The position numbers and the translations under genes are program-made. A model generated the notes under the pieces. That model had not been told where the DNA came from, ran no database searches, and saw only the letters and a list, made by a program, of their open reading frames with translations. A stretch of DNA of 64,000 nucleotides from Candidatus Symbiothrix dinenymphae (GTDB taxonomy: Bacteria > Bacteroidota > Bacteroidia > Bacteroidales > Azobacteroidaceae): positions 1-64,000 of the forward strand of contig BBRT01000002.1 of assembly GCA_001417715.1 (NCBI GenBank), in the 5' to 3' direction. The stretch's first letter is position 1. Each line of letters opens with the position of its first letter. Positions 48,631-57,731 of the stretch are shown here, piece by piece.

Positions 48631-51600
48631 TCAATCTTTGAGCAATTTAAGAGTCTCTACCACTTTGTCGCCATCGGACACACGCACCAAATACACGCCT
48701 GCCGCCCACGAAGCGAGTGAAATCGACTCTTCATCTGTAGAAACAAATTTTTCAAACACCTTTACACCCGCACTGTTGAAGACACCAATCGACTTGCCGG
48801 CGGCATTGCGGATTGTGACCTGCTTGTGAGCAGGGTTGGGGAAAATTTGCACGCCATCTGCCGCAGCCGCCACCCCTTTTACATCTGTCGGGGGCGACCC
48901 TATATGAATTGGCGCCTCCTGCGACTCCACAATCAGGATATTGTCAATAGCCGCGGGAAAATTCTCATACCCTGCCCAGGCATCGTTTGTCCAGGTAAAG
49001 AGCAAGCGCATATCTTTGTCGTAGAGGCTCTCCGGCGTCTCCGCAGGGTTTCCTCCGGGCAGGACAATAGACTTCGTTCCCCACTCTTCACGGTTGTCAC
49101 AGACACCTATCAGGAATGGTTTCAGAGCTTCCAATTCGCCATCGGACGCATTTTTGCGTGGCATTTCGGTCTCTTTCGGCAGCAGATATATCCGCAAATA
49201 ATCCCTGTTTTCTTCACCAAAACATTTCCAATCGAAAGTCAACTTGTATGTAAAATCTTTGTCCTGAGCATCAAAATGAATCTCACGGTACAAATGCACC
49301 ACACTCCGCCGCCTTATATTGTAGTGAACGGGAGGAACCGAACTGTTGATAGCATCGGTAATGTAAGCCGCTCGTGTCCCGTGTCCGGAGCTGGTGCCCG
49401 AACTCACACACCAGTTGTTGTCGTTCGCGCCGGTGTTATTTACAATCGTCCAACCATTGTATTGGGTTGTACTAAAATTGACAGTGCCTGTGCCGGACTC
49501 AAAATCTTCGTCTAAAAATTTCTTAGACCATTTGGCATAGATGGTCATGTTGGTGGACACAATATTTGTAAACCGCCAGGGGACCGGTTTGTCCAAATTT
49601 TCATACCAACCCTCAAAATAGAAACCCACCTGAACCGGGTCTGCCGGTTGAGAAACCACTTTGTTTATAGCGATAGTGTCATAAATATCCATCGCAGCAA
49701 CGTGAGAATGAAAAGTGACGACCACCGCTTCCACCCAATGTGCATAGAGCGTAAAGTTATAGGAAGTAACCGTGTCCCGGTCAAAATTCCATATAGGGTC
49801 GCTCTTCTCCGGGTATCTCGACCACCCGTAGAGGTATTTGCCGGGTATGACCGGTTTTGGCGGCAGATGCACCTTCGCATTTTGCGCCACCGTATCCAAC
49901 GAGAGCGGCGTTCCATTCTGTGCGTTGAAAGACACCACAATAGCGGGCACCCACTTGGCATAGAGCGTCGTATTTCGGGTCACCTCCCTGGTGTCAAAAT
50001 CCCATGGAATAGTGTACGCCCTGTCCTCAAACCAACCGAGGAAGTATTGTCCGGTATAAACAGGCAGCCGGGTTGGTTTTGGCACCGTCTGTCCGTAAGG
50101 CACCGCCACCACCGTCGGCGAATACACGCCTCCCAGTGCATCAAAGGTAACAGCCACATGCGACACATCCAAAATCGCCACATCATCAATCACAATGGGC
50201 GGATTGGGGTTAGCCTCGCCGGTGGAGCCGTCGTTAATCCAGGAAAACACCAACCGCATCGAGCGCCCCGAATAATCAACAGGGAAGAATATGTTTTCTT
50301 CTTTTTGCCAGGCTTCGGCCTCATTGTATTCACTGCGTCCCAGCGCAGTAGCCTCCAATTCCTTGTTTGCCACCGGCATAAAGGCAGTCGATGCCGGTCC
50401 AATATACACTTTCATATAATCATGCCCGGCCGCACCCCGCCCTTTCCAATTAAAGACAAGCCTGGAAGCCTTGTTATCATCCTCAGTAGGAAAGACAAAA
50501 TCATAGTAAAGATGTGCCACACTTTTAGTGCCGGGAGTATAGGCGTTGGTAGCACCGTCATTGGAAATATAGGCGGCTTTGGCACCTCTGTAGCAAGTGT
50601 CTGAGCCAATAACCCAACGGTTGATAGCCGCATCGTTCCCCCCCCCGTTTACAAGCGTCCAGCCGGTAAGGTCATCGTCAAAAGATGCCATAATAGTAGC
50701 CCATCTGGCATACAAAGTTATATTACCTCTCACTCTGTCTGTATCAAAATTCCAGGGAATAGCAAAAGTTGAATCCACAAACCAGCGATAAAACGTGTAT
50801 TGCTCGCGTACGGGATTGGGTGGCTGAGTAAGCAACTCGTCTCTTAACACCGAGATGGGGTCAATAATGGCGGTGGGCGCATCTGCACCGTGCCCTCCCT
50901 GTAAATCAAATTTGACGGTAAAGCGTTCAATCCACTTGGCATAGACAGTGACGGAAGCCGACGACCCTGCGGGTATTTTGGTCACGCGAGTGCTATCCAC
51001 AAAATCAGGGGTGGTGAACCAGCCTAAAAAGTCGGAACTCGTTTTGGTGGGGTCTAACAGGATAATATCGGAACTTTCGATGGTGAAATTGCGGACTTCC
51101 GTCCCGGGGTTTGTTCCACCATTCGTTAGATAAGTGATAGTGTAGTTATCGGGGTTCCATTCAGCCTCAAAAATAATATCACCGACATGCCCCTTTTGTA
51201 TATCAGCACCGGAAGTAACAGCACCATTCGATTTCCATTGATGAAAAGAGTAACCTTCTCTCGTCGGTTTTGGCAGATTAAGCGGCGTTTGTTCCATAAT
51301 GTAGGTTGCAATGGAATCATCCGGGTTTGTGCCGCCATTCAATTTGTATGTAATGTGATACACCTCAGACCATTTGGCATAAAGGGTGGTATCACCGGTA
51401 CTGCCCGCAGCAATATACTCCACCTTGACCCCACCCTGATCCGACGTGAAGTTGGGCGTATTATACCACCCGACAAAGATAGAGTCTCCACTTGCCACTA
51501 CCGGATTTTTCAACATGAGTTGCTTCTCCGTAATGTAAGTCAAGTCCGTTGAATCCGAGACATCAAAATCAAAATATCCCCCATTCATAACATATTTAAC

Positions 51601-52656
51601 AAGATAGTGTTTTGTATCCCACATAGCCTTAAGCGTGAAATCACCTCTCAGCACTTTGCTGTTATGGTTGTATGGCACATCGCCATCATACCACCTGTAA
51701 AACACACGCCCTGTCTTCATGGGGTCTTTGAGACTTGTGCCGACAGAATCACCCTCCATCACCTCTAAAAAATCAGCACCCCCTGTCAGAGTTCCTCCGT
51801 CAGGGTCAAGCGTGATGCGCACTTTCCGTGATTTGTAAATAGACACATTATCAATAGCAATAGGAGCAGGACCTCCGGCAGCATTGTCGTTGTTGGTCCA
51901 CGTAAACAGCAACCGCTGTATAGAGCTATCGGCAGGCACGATAATTTTTTCTGTTTGCCAGTCCGCCGAACCATTGTAAGTACCCAACGGCATCGCCCCT
52001 GAAATCGGATACCCTTCGGTGATAGCACCGGTAGTAGGCACCAAATAAACAGATAACACATCATTCACGGCTTCACCCTGCCCGATCCAATCAAAAGAAA
52101 GGGTGTTCGTCGTATCACCTCTGTTCCCACTCAGCTGAATGTCGCGATACAAATGCACGGTGCTCCGTGTTGCATTGTCATACTCATGCCTCCAAGTGCC
52201 GTCAGTGCCACCGGAAGTGATATAAGCCGAGTTAGTAGTATTGCCTGTGGGCGCAGTGCCGACATGCCACTTATTGACTTGCGTTCCGTTCAGAAACGAC
52301 CAATCGGCAAGGGCAACTCCCTGACTGGTAGGACCTTCAAAATCCTCCATAAACGGACTTTTGATTGCCCACCTCGCCCAAAACTCTTGCGGTCCGGTAG
52401 CAGAATTATACAACGACACCGTTGGCGACCCTTGCAAATTACTATTATCAAACCACCCGCCAAAGGTGTACCCTGCCTTAGTTGGTACCGTTAAAGTCAA
52501 CGTCTGCCCCCCGGTATAAGATGTCGGCGGGGCATCCATTTCCCCACCGTTAGGATGCAACGTGAGGGAGTACTCAACAGCAAGTGCACTCGTAGCACTC
52601 AGCGACAAGCCAACAACAGCAAAAAACTTAACTGCTTTCAACATATTCTTTTTCAT
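48631..52656 (-). CDS. InlB-repeat T9SS surface protein (adhesin A)
   Basis: The protein has 1341 residues from the ATG at 52656 (MKKNMLKAVKFFAVVGLSLS signal). An earlier in-frame Met adds seven non-hydrophobic residues. InlB repeats (GGWFDNSNLQG, FYRWYDGDVPYN) alternate with three choice-of-anchor J jelly rolls (near residues 100-270, 655-825, 1047-1240). The end is a T9SS sorting domain (VQIFPNPAHKQVTIRN to VVETLKLLKD). A run of nine G on the coding strand (plus 50638-50646) encodes GGG in the second jelly roll and is in frame here. It is the first gene of the adhesin transcript. Confidence 0.9.
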   Translation of the reverse strand: MKKNMLKAVKFFAVVGLSLSATSALAVEYSLTLHPNGGEMDAPPTSYTGGQTLTLTVPTKAGYTFGGWFDNSNLQGSPTVSLYNSATGPQEFWARWAIKSPFMEDFEGPTSQGVALADWSFLNGTQVNKWHVGTAPTGNTTNSAYITSGGTDGTWRHEYDNATRSTVHLYRDIQLSGNRGDTTNTLSFDWIGQGEAVNDVLSVYLVPTTGAITEGYPISGAMPLGTYNGSADWQTEKIIVPADSSIQRLLFTWTNNDNAAGGPAPIAIDNVSIYKSRKVRITLDPDGGTLTGGADFLEVMEGDSVGTSLKDPMKTGRVFYRWYDGDVPYNHNSKVLRGDFTLKAMWDTKHYLVKYVMNGGYFDFDVSDSTDLTYITEKQLMLKNPVVASGDSIFVGWYNTPNFTSDQGGVKVEYIAAGSTGDTTLYAKWSEVYHITYKLNGGTNPDDSIATYIMEQTPLNLPKPTREGYSFHQWKSNGAVTSGADIQKGHVGDIIFEAEWNPDNYTITYLTNGGTNPGTEVRNFTIESSDIILLDPTKTSSDFLGWFTTPDFVDSTRVTKIPAGSSASVTVYAKWIERFTVKFDLQGGHGADAPTAIIDPISVLRDELLTQPPNPVREQYTFYRWFVDSTFAIPWNFDTDRVRGNITLYARWATIMASFDDDLTGWTLVNGGGNDAAINRWVIGSDTCYRGAKAAYISNDGATNAYTPGTKSVAHLYYDFVFPTEDDNKASRLVFNWKGRGAAGHDYMKVYIGPASTAFMPVANKELEATALGRSEYNEAEAWQKEENIFFPVDYSGRSMRLVFSWINDGSTGEANPNPPIVIDDVAILDVSHVAVTFDALGGVYSPTVVAVPYGQTVPKPTRLPVYTGQYFLGWFEDRAYTIPWDFDTREVTRNTTLYAKWVPAIVVSFNAQNGTPLSLDTVAQNAKVHLPPKPVIPGKYLYGWSRYPEKSDPIWNFDRDTVTSYNFTLYAHWVEAVVVTFHSHVAAMDIYDTIAINKVVSQPADPVQVGFYFEGWYENLDKPVPWRFTNIVSTNMTIYAKWSKKFLDEDFESGTGTVNFSTTQYNGWTIVNNTGANDNNWCVSSGTSSGHGTRAAYITDAINSSVPPVHYNIRRRSVVHLYREIHFDAQDKDFTYKLTFDWKCFGEENRDYLRIYLLPKETEMPRKNASDGELEALKPFLIGVCDNREEWGTKSIVLPGGNPAETPESLYDKDMRLLFTWTNDAWAGYENFPAAIDNILIVESQEAPIHIGSPPTDVKGVAAAADGVQIFPNPAHKQVTIRNAAGKSIGVFNSAGVKVFEKFVSTDEESISLASWAAGVYLVRVSDGDKVVETLKLLKD
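50638..50646 (-). repeat. Nine-G tract, in frame, in adhesin A
   Basis: Nine C on the plus strand encode GGG after NGW-type residues. The gene is in frame at this length. It is shorter than the two out-of-frame tracts. Confidence 0.75.
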
Positions 52657-52720
52657 AACATATAATGTATAAAACACAAATTTTTACTAAATCATTCCGT
52701 CTTTCATAAGAAAAACGCAG

Positions 52721-52728
52721 CAAAGGTA
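52721..52728 (-). promoter_or_regulatory. -7 box of the adhesin operon
   Basis: TACCTTTG on the minus strand, 64 nt before ATG 52656. It is the only convincing promoter I see for the 25 kb of adhesin and DUF5618 genes downstream. Confidence 0.55.
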
Positions 52729-52836
52729 GGCATAATTATTTGAAAAACAATGAAAAAACGACGAAAAACTAAAAAATGGTTTAAAATTAACTTTTTTTAA
52801 CCTCAAACTTTGTTTTTCTTTCGATATAACACACAA

Positions 52837-53565
52837 TCACAGAGTTATCCCTCCTTTCCTCAAGGACATTATAACATGTATCGTTTGCAGCGCATACAAA
52901 GCCGCCGTTTCAGTTCGCAAACGACTTTCACCCAACGAAATAGGCAAAAATCCATACGCCACAGCCTCCTCCACTTCAACTTCACTAAAATCTCCCTCAG
53001 GTCCAATCAAAATCAACACATTAGGCATAATTTCTATGCTTCCCCCGAAAAGCGTAGTCAGCAATTGCTTCTCCCCCTGATTGCAATGCGCAATACACTT
53101 CAGCCCTTCAAACGGTCGCCTGATAAACCGGCTGAAAGCCGTCATTCCCTGAATTTCCGGCAAAGTAGCTTTCAGCGACTGCTTCATGGCAGACACTATG
53201 ATCTTTTGGATGCGGTCTGTCTTCACATCTTTCCGCTCGGAGTGCTGCGCTTGCAACAGCGTGATTTTGTCGAAGCCAATCTCGGTCGCTTTTTCGGCAA
53301 ACCACTCAATGCGCTCCAACTGTTTGGTGGGTGCAACGGCAATCTCGATACGATTTGACCGAGCAGGAACTTGCAACTGTGTGTCAAGCAACTGCACGGC
53401 ACAATGTTGAGGATGCGCCTCCACAATACGCGCCTTATAAAAGTACCCCTTGCCATCCGTAATATCAATCACATCGCCCACCTGCCGCCGCAACACACGC
53501 ACGCAATGCTGCGCTTCCACATCAGGAAGCACCAAAAGAGTTGCTATGTCAGGTGCGTAAAACAT
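52837..53565 (-). CDS. rsmE: 16S rRNA (uracil(1498)-N(3))-methyltransferase
   Basis: The 242-residue SPOUT methyltransferase has an N-terminal PUA-like part (about 1-70, HCVRVLRRQVGDVIDITDGKG) and a C-terminal knot with APTKQLERIEWFAEKATEIG, the SAM-site LILIGPEGDFSEVEVEEA and SLGESRLRTETAALYAL. It methylates U1498 of 16S rRNA. Its start MFYAPDIATLLVLP is only about 4 nt after the promoter -7 box, so its mRNA may be leaderless. It is convergent with nothing and stands between the adhesin promoter and the tRNA cluster. Confidence 0.94.
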   Translation of the reverse strand: MFYAPDIATLLVLPDVEAQHCVRVLRRQVGDVIDITDGKGYFYKARIVEAHPQHCAVQLLDTQLQVPARSNRIEIAVAPTKQLERIEWFAEKATEIGFDKITLLQAQHSERKDVKTDRIQKIIVSAMKQSLKATLPEIQGMTAFSRFIRRPFEGLKCIAHCNQGEKQLLTTLFGGSIEIMPNVLILIGPEGDFSEVEVEEAVAYGFLPISLGESRLRTETAALYALQTIHVIMSLRKGGITL

Positions 53566-53569
53566 GGTG

Positions 53570-53577
53570 CAAAGGTA
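53570..53577 (-). promoter_or_regulatory. -7 box of rsmE
   Basis: TACCTTTG on the minus strand. It ends 4 nt before the rsmE ATG, which would put transcription start at or beside the start codon. Confidence 0.55.
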
Positions 53578-53625
53578 GGAAAAAAATATGAGTGAAGAGT
53601 GAAAAAAAAAATATTTTTAAAAAGA

Positions 53626-53657
53626 TTTGTGCAATTCAAAAAATTGTTTTACCTTTG
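53626..53657 (+). promoter_or_regulatory. tRNA-tuf promoter
   Basis: TTTG (53626-53629), a 20-nt spacer, then TACCTTTG (53650-53657), a consensus match. It precedes tRNA-Thr at 53684 and the whole tRNA-tuf unit. Confidence 0.75.
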
Positions 53658-53683
53658 CAGCCGATTTCGCCTCTAAAGGCAAC

Positions 53684-53757
53684 GCCTCTTTAGCTCAGTT
53701 GGCCAGAGCACGTGATTTGTAATCTCGGGGTCGTGGGTTCGAATCCCTCAAGAGGCT
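53684..53757 (+). tRNA. tRNA-Thr (UGU)
   Basis: The acceptor GCCTCTT pairs with AAGAGGC. The anticodon loop TTTGTAA gives UGU, and the T arm contains GGTTCGAATCC. First of four tRNAs before tuf. Confidence 0.95.
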
Positions 53758-53760
53758 CAA

Positions 53761-53838
53761 TTTTAGAGTGTAGTTATTAGAGTTTAGAGTTTAGTCTCTA
53801 AGTTCTAAACTCTAAACTCTATACACTAATAACTAAAA
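53761..53838. repeat. Inverted 7-bp array between tRNA-Thr and tRNA-Tyr
   Basis: The left arm has TTTAGAG/TATTAGAG units and the right arm has their complements (CTAAACTCTAAACTCTA, ACTAATAACTAAAA), so the array can fold into a hairpin between two tRNA genes. A cut site or RNA-processing effect is possible. Confidence 0.75.
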
Positions 53839-53842
53839 GTAG

Positions 53843-53924
53843 GGGTAGTTTCCAGAGTGGCCAAATGGGGCTGACTGTAACTCAGCTGGCGTAGCCTTCG
53901 GTGGTTCGAATCCATCACTACCCA
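53843..53924 (+). tRNA. tRNA-Tyr (GUA)
   Basis: The acceptor GGGTAGT pairs with ACTACCC. The anticodon loop CTGTAAC gives GUA, and a long variable arm follows, as expected for tRNA-Tyr. Confidence 0.95.
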
Positions 53925-53933
53925 CACGACATT

Positions 53934-54006
53934 GCGGAAGTAGCTCAGTTGATAGAGCATTAGCCTTCCAAGCTGAGGGTCGCGGGTTTGAGTCCCGTCT
54001 TCCGCT
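53934..54006 (+). tRNA. tRNA-Gly (UCC)
   Basis: The acceptor GCGGAAG pairs with CTTCCGC. The anticodon loop CTTCCAA gives UCC, and the T arm is GGGTTTGAGTCCC. Confidence 0.95.
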
Positions 54007-54015
54007 CTCAATGCT

Positions 54016-54087
<72 letters not shown>

Positions 54088-54088
54088 C

Positions 54089-54138
54089 GGAATTTAGAGT
54101 TTAGGTATTAGAGTTTAGAGTTTAGAGTTTAGTTTTTG
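54089..54138. repeat. TTTAGAG 7-bp array between tRNA-Thr and tuf
   Basis: About six TTTAGAG-type 7-mers in the tuf leader, 38 nt before the tuf ATG. Confidence 0.75.
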
Positions 54139-54175
54139 AGAAAATTCATTTTAAAATACAGTAAAAAATAAAGTT

Positions 54176-55363
54176 ATGGCAAAAGAAAAATTCAACCGGT
54201 CGAAACCACACGTTAACATCGGTACAATCGGTCACGTTGACCACGGTAAAACAACCTTGACCGCTGCTATTACTACGGTATTAGCGAAAAAAGGTCTTTC
54301 TGAAGTGAAGTCTTTCGACCAGATTGATAACGCTCCGGAAGAGAAAGAACGCGGTATTACGATTAACACCGCGCATGTTGAGTATGAAACGGAAAAGCGT
54401 CACTATGCGCATGTAGACTGTCCGGGGCACGCCGATTATGTGAAGAACATGGTCACGGGTGCAGCTCAGATGGACGGTGCAATCATCGTGGTGGCCGCCA
54501 CCGACGGTCCGATGCCCCAGACGCGCGAACACATTCTGTTGGCACGTCAGGTGAACGTACCGAAGTTGGTCGTGTTCATGAACAAAGTGGACATCGTGGA
54601 TGATGCCGAAATGTTGGAATTGGTGGAAATGGAAATGCGCGAGCTTCTCACATTCTATCAGTTTGACGGCGACAACACCCCGATTATCCAGGGTTCAGCG
54701 TTGGGAGCTTTGAACGGCGACCCGAAATGGGAAGAGAAAATCATGGAGCTGATGGACGCTGTGGACACATGGATTCCAATTCCTCCGCGCGATGTGGACA
54801 AACCATTCTTGATGCCGGTAGAAGACGTGTTCTCTATCACGGGTCGCGGAACGGTAGCCACAGGTCGTATCGAAACGGGTATCATCAAAACGGGCGAGGA
54901 AGTTCAAATCATCGGTTTGGGCGCTGACGGTAAGAAATCAGTTGTAACGGGTGTTGAAATGTTCCGCAAGATTTTGGACGAAGGACAAGCCGGCGACAAT
55001 GTAGGACTGTTGCTTCGCGGTATCGACAAAGACGAAATCAAGCGCGGTATGGTAATCACCCACCCGAACAAAGTGCAACCGCACGTCAAAGTAGAAGCAG
55101 AGGTGTATATCTTGAAAAAAGAAGAAGGTGGTCGTCACACGCCGTTCCACAACAAATACCGTCCGCAGTTCTACATCCGCACATTGGACGTTACAGGTGA
55201 AATCACCCTTCCGGAAGGCACCGAAATGGTAATGCCGGGCGACAACGTAACCATCAAAATCGAACTGATTTACCCGGTAGCATGCAGCGAAGGCTTACGT
55301 TTCGCCATCCGCGAAGGAGGCCGCACAGTAGGCGCAGGGCAAATTACAAAGATTGTGGAGTAA
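54176..55363 (+). CDS. tuf: Elongation factor Tu
   Basis: The 395-residue GTPase has P-loop [10 protein letters not shown], switch [15 protein letters not shown] and the SALGAL base-recognition motif, then domains II and III ending [20 protein letters not shown]. It carries aminoacyl-tRNA to the ribosome. It is preceded by Thr, Tyr, Gly and Thr tRNA genes in that order, an arrangement kept in E. coli (thrU-tyrU-glyT-thrT-tufB) and in many Bacteroidetes. What follows is a Crp/Fnr gene, not the usual secE-nusG-rpl genes. Confidence 0.97.
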   Translation: MAKEKFNRSKPHVNIGTIGHVDHGKTTLTAAITTVLAKKGLSEVKSFDQIDNAPEEKERGITINTAHVEYETEKRHYAHVDCPGHADYVKNMVTGAAQMDGAIIVVAATDGPMPQTREHILLARQVNVPKLVVFMNKVDIVDDAEMLELVEMEMRELLTFYQFDGDNTPIIQGSALGALNGDPKWEEKIMELMDAVDTWIPIPPRDVDKPFLMPVEDVFSITGRGTVATGRIETGIIKTGEEVQIIGLGADGKKSVVTGVEMFRKILDEGQAGDNVGLLLRGIDKDEIKRGMVITHPNKVQPHVKVEAEVYILKKEEGGRHTPFHNKYRPQFYIRTLDVTGEITLPEGTEMVMPGDNVTIKIELIYPVACSEGLRFAIREGGRTVGAGQITKIVE

Positions 55364-55400
55364 TCGAAGAGCCTCCGCATCAAAAGCGGAACAATCAAAA

Positions 55401-55450
55401 ATTACAAATTACAAATTACGAACTCGACATCGTAATTTGTGGTTTGTAAT
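55401..55450. terminator. Hairpin built from TTACAAA 7-mers after tuf
   Basis: The arms ATTACAAATTACAAATTACGA (55401-55421) and TCGTAATTTGTGGTTTGTAAT (55430-55450) pair with two mismatches and form a stem after tuf. The T-run is weak, so terminator is a guess. Confidence 0.45.
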
Positions 55451-55511
55451 TGTTGTTGTGTGAAATTCAAAAAAAATGTGCCCTCATAACTCATAACTCA
55501 AAACTATTTAC

Positions 55512-55519
55512 TACCTTTG
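55512..55519 (+). promoter_or_regulatory. -7 box of the Crp/Fnr gene
   Basis: TACCTTTG, 22 nt before ATG 55542. Confidence 0.6.
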
Positions 55520-55541
55520 CAGTCTAAAAACACAGATAGGA

Positions 55542-56237
55542 ATGGTTGAAAAACAGGATATACTTGACTTTTCCAGCAGCTTGAAAGATGTTTGGCGGCT
55601 GCTCAATGATGCGGAACGGGAAACATTGCGTGCCAGTGCGGTTGTGCAAAAATATAAAAAAAATCAACCTATTTACAAGGAAGGCGACGAGCCGACCCAC
55701 CTGATGTGCCTGCTGGAGGGCAAGGTAAAAATTTACAAATCCGGCGTGGGCGGTCGCGACCAGATAGTGCGCGTGATAAAACCGGTGCAATATTTTGCCT
55801 ACCGCGCCTATTTTGCAAAGGAAAAATACCTGACGGATGCCACCGCTTTTGAAGCCTCCACCGTTTGTCTGATTCCGATGGATGTGGTGATGCAATTTAT
55901 GCAAAACAATCACGAAATTTGCCGCTTTTTTATTTACCAACTCTCTGTGGATTTGGGTATTGCGGACGAGCGCACCGTCAATCTCACCCAAAAACAAATT
56001 CGCGGACGTCTGGCAGAATCCCTTGCCCTATTGATAGACAGTTACGGCTTGGACAATGACGCCACCATCAACATCTACCTGACGCGCGAAGACCTCGCCA
56101 GCCTGAGCAATATGAACACAACCAACGCAATACGGACACTCACCGCCTTTGTTGAAGAAAAAATTATCGCCATGGACGGGCGCAAAATCAAAGTGATTGA
56201 CGAGGAAAAACTCCGCGAAGTCTCCCGATTGGGATAG
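55542..56237 (+). CDS. Crp/Fnr-family transcription regulator
   Basis: The 231-residue protein has an N-terminal cyclic-nucleotide-type beta-barrel (about 20-120, with KNQPIYKEGDEPTHLMCLLEGKVKIYKSG) and a C-terminal winged helix (about 150-225, with LTREDLASLSNMNTTNAIRTLTAFVEEKII). There is no iron-sulfur Cys cluster near the N-terminus, so it is not an Fnr-type oxygen sensor. The ligand is unknown. It has its own promoter and may form a single-gene unit after tuf. Confidence 0.92.
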   Translation: MVEKQDILDFSSSLKDVWRLLNDAERETLRASAVVQKYKKNQPIYKEGDEPTHLMCLLEGKVKIYKSGVGGRDQIVRVIKPVQYFAYRAYFAKEKYLTDATAFEASTVCLIPMDVVMQFMQNNHEICRFFIYQLSVDLGIADERTVNLTQKQIRGRLAESLALLIDSYGLDNDATINIYLTREDLASLSNMNTTNAIRTLTAFVEEKIIAMDGRKIKVIDEEKLREVSRLG

Positions 56238-56256
56238 ATTGGAAGAAAATTGTCGG

Positions 56257-57045
56257 TCAAATCGGCAACGACATTTCGCTGATGAGCGTACCTTTTCCGG
56301 TGTTCAAATTTTCGGATGAAGTGATGATGACCTCCTTCACGCCCGCTGCAATGGCTTGCAGAGCATTTTCTACCTTTGGAATCATGCCGCCGGTGATGAT
56401 GCCTGCGCTTTTGAGGCGTTGAAATTCTTCTTTGTTGATGCGCGGGATGACGCTGTTGTCGTTGGTTTCGTCGCTTAGGACGCCGTTTTTCTCGAAGCAA
56501 TAAATCAGTCGCACGTTGAAATCGAACGCCAACGCTTTGGCTGTTTCTGCGGCAACCGTGTCGGCATTGGTGTTCAGCAATTGCCCGTTGCCATCGTGCG
56601 TGATTGGCACCAACACGGGTAGCCAATGTTGTTGCAGCATCTCATTCAAAACCTGCGAGTTAACTTTCTTTACATCGCCCACCAAGCCGTAATCGACCCC
56701 GTCGAGTACCGGTCGTTTGGTGGAGCAAATGAGGTTCACATCGGCACCTGTCAGCCCGATGGCATCCAATCCCAAGGCTTGCAGTTGCGCCACGATGGTT
56801 TTGTTGACCAAGCCGGCATATACCATGACGGCGATGTCGAGCGTTTTTTTGTCCGTAATTCGCCGACCCTGCACCATGGTTGTTGCCACGCCCAATTGGT
56901 CTGCCAGATCTGTAGCCGAACGTCCTCCGCCGTGCACCAGGATTTTGTAGCCCGTAATTTTCGCAAAATCTTTTAGAAAAGCCGCCAGCACGGTGGGGTC
57001 TTCAATCACTTTTCCTCCGATTTTCACAATTGTCAGTTGATTCAT
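56257..57045 (-). CDS. argB: Acetylglutamate kinase
   Basis: The 262-residue amino-acid-kinase fold begins TIVKIGGKVIEDPTVL, with HGGGRSATDLADQLG, NADTVAAETAKAL and GIITGGMIPKVENALQAI as the family's binding loops. It phosphorylates N-acetylglutamate (or N-succinylglutamate in some Bacteroidetes) in arginine synthesis. It lies 17 nt after the YggS-type gene and is the last gene of the DUF4494-YggS-argB set. No other arg gene is near. Confidence 0.9.
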   Translation of the reverse strand: MNQLTIVKIGGKVIEDPTVLAAFLKDFAKITGYKILVHGGGRSATDLADQLGVATTMVQGRRITDKKTLDIAVMVYAGLVNKTIVAQLQALGLDAIGLTGADVNLICSTKRPVLDGVDYGLVGDVKKVNSQVLNEMLQQHWLPVLVPITHDGNGQLLNTNADTVAAETAKALAFDFNVRLIYCFEKNGVLSDETNDNSVIPRINKEEFQRLKSAGIITGGMIPKVENALQAIAAGVKEVIITSSENLNTGKGTLISEMSLPI

Positions 57046-57062
57046 TTCTTTTTAGTTGTGAG

Positions 57063-57731
57063 TTATGAGTTTGTTGTTTGAAATATTTTGCTTCCTATTC
57101 GCACTATGGTGCTACCTGCTTCTATTGCTAACTTGTAGTCGTTGCTCATGCCCATTGACAGGTCTTTGAACAGGGCGTTTTCTTTTAACGCGTTGCGCTT
57201 TAATCTGGTGAACAGGCGGGTGAGTTCGGCAAAATCATTGCGGATTTGTTCGACATCTTCGGTGTAAGTTGCCATGCCCATCAAGCCGATAATATCCACG
57301 TTTGCGAATTGTGATAAATCGGTTTTTTCCAAAAAAAGTCTGCCCATGTAGGGGTTATACCCGTATTTGGAATCTTCCGCCGCAATGTGTATTTCTATCA
57401 GCACCTTTATTCTGCGGTTGTGTTTTTGCGCCTGCTCGCTAATTTCTTGCAGCAGTTTTTCGGAATCCACCGAGTGAATGGTGTCGACGAACGGCGCGAT
57501 GTATTTCACCTTGTTGGGCTGCAGGTGCCCGATGAAGTGCCACTCGATGTCTTTGGGCAGGTGCTCGTGTTTGGGCACAAGTTCCTGCGCTCGACTTTCG
57601 CCAAAGATGCGCTGACCGGCATCGTAGGCTTCCTGAATGGCACTTTCCGGACAATATTTGGACACTGCCACCAACTTCACATGAGGCGGAAGTTCCGATT
57701 TCAGCCGATTGAGTTGCGCTGCGATGCTCAT
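57063..57731 (-). CDS. YggS-family pyridoxal-phosphate homeostasis protein
   Basis: The 222-residue alanine-racemase-like barrel has the PLP Lys in LVAVSKYCPESAI, the family motif RIFGESRAQEL, EWHFIGHLQPNKVKYI, and the closing LSMGMSNDYKLAIEAGSTIVRIGSKIF. It is thought to control free PLP and amino-acid/keto-acid balance. It overlaps the DUF4494 gene by 4 nt, the same pair seen in many Bacteroidetes. Confidence 0.92.
   Translation of the reverse strand: MSIAAQLNRLKSELPPHVKLVAVSKYCPESAIQEAYDAGQRIFGESRAQELVPKHEHLPKDIEWHFIGHLQPNKVKYIAPFVDTIHSVDSEKLLQEISEQAQKHNRRIKVLIEIHIAAEDSKYGYNPYMGRLFLEKTDLSQFANVDIIGLMGMATYTEDVEQIRNDFAELTRLFTRLKRNALKENALFKDLSMGMSNDYKLAIEAGSTIVRIGSKIFQTTNS

Noticed and set aside
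53826-54011. 61-codon minus-strand frame over the tRNA cluster
   Set aside because: It is the antisense of tRNA-Tyr and tRNA-Gly. The GTQTRDPQLGR and MDSNHRR text is a well-known spurious tRNA-antisense product.
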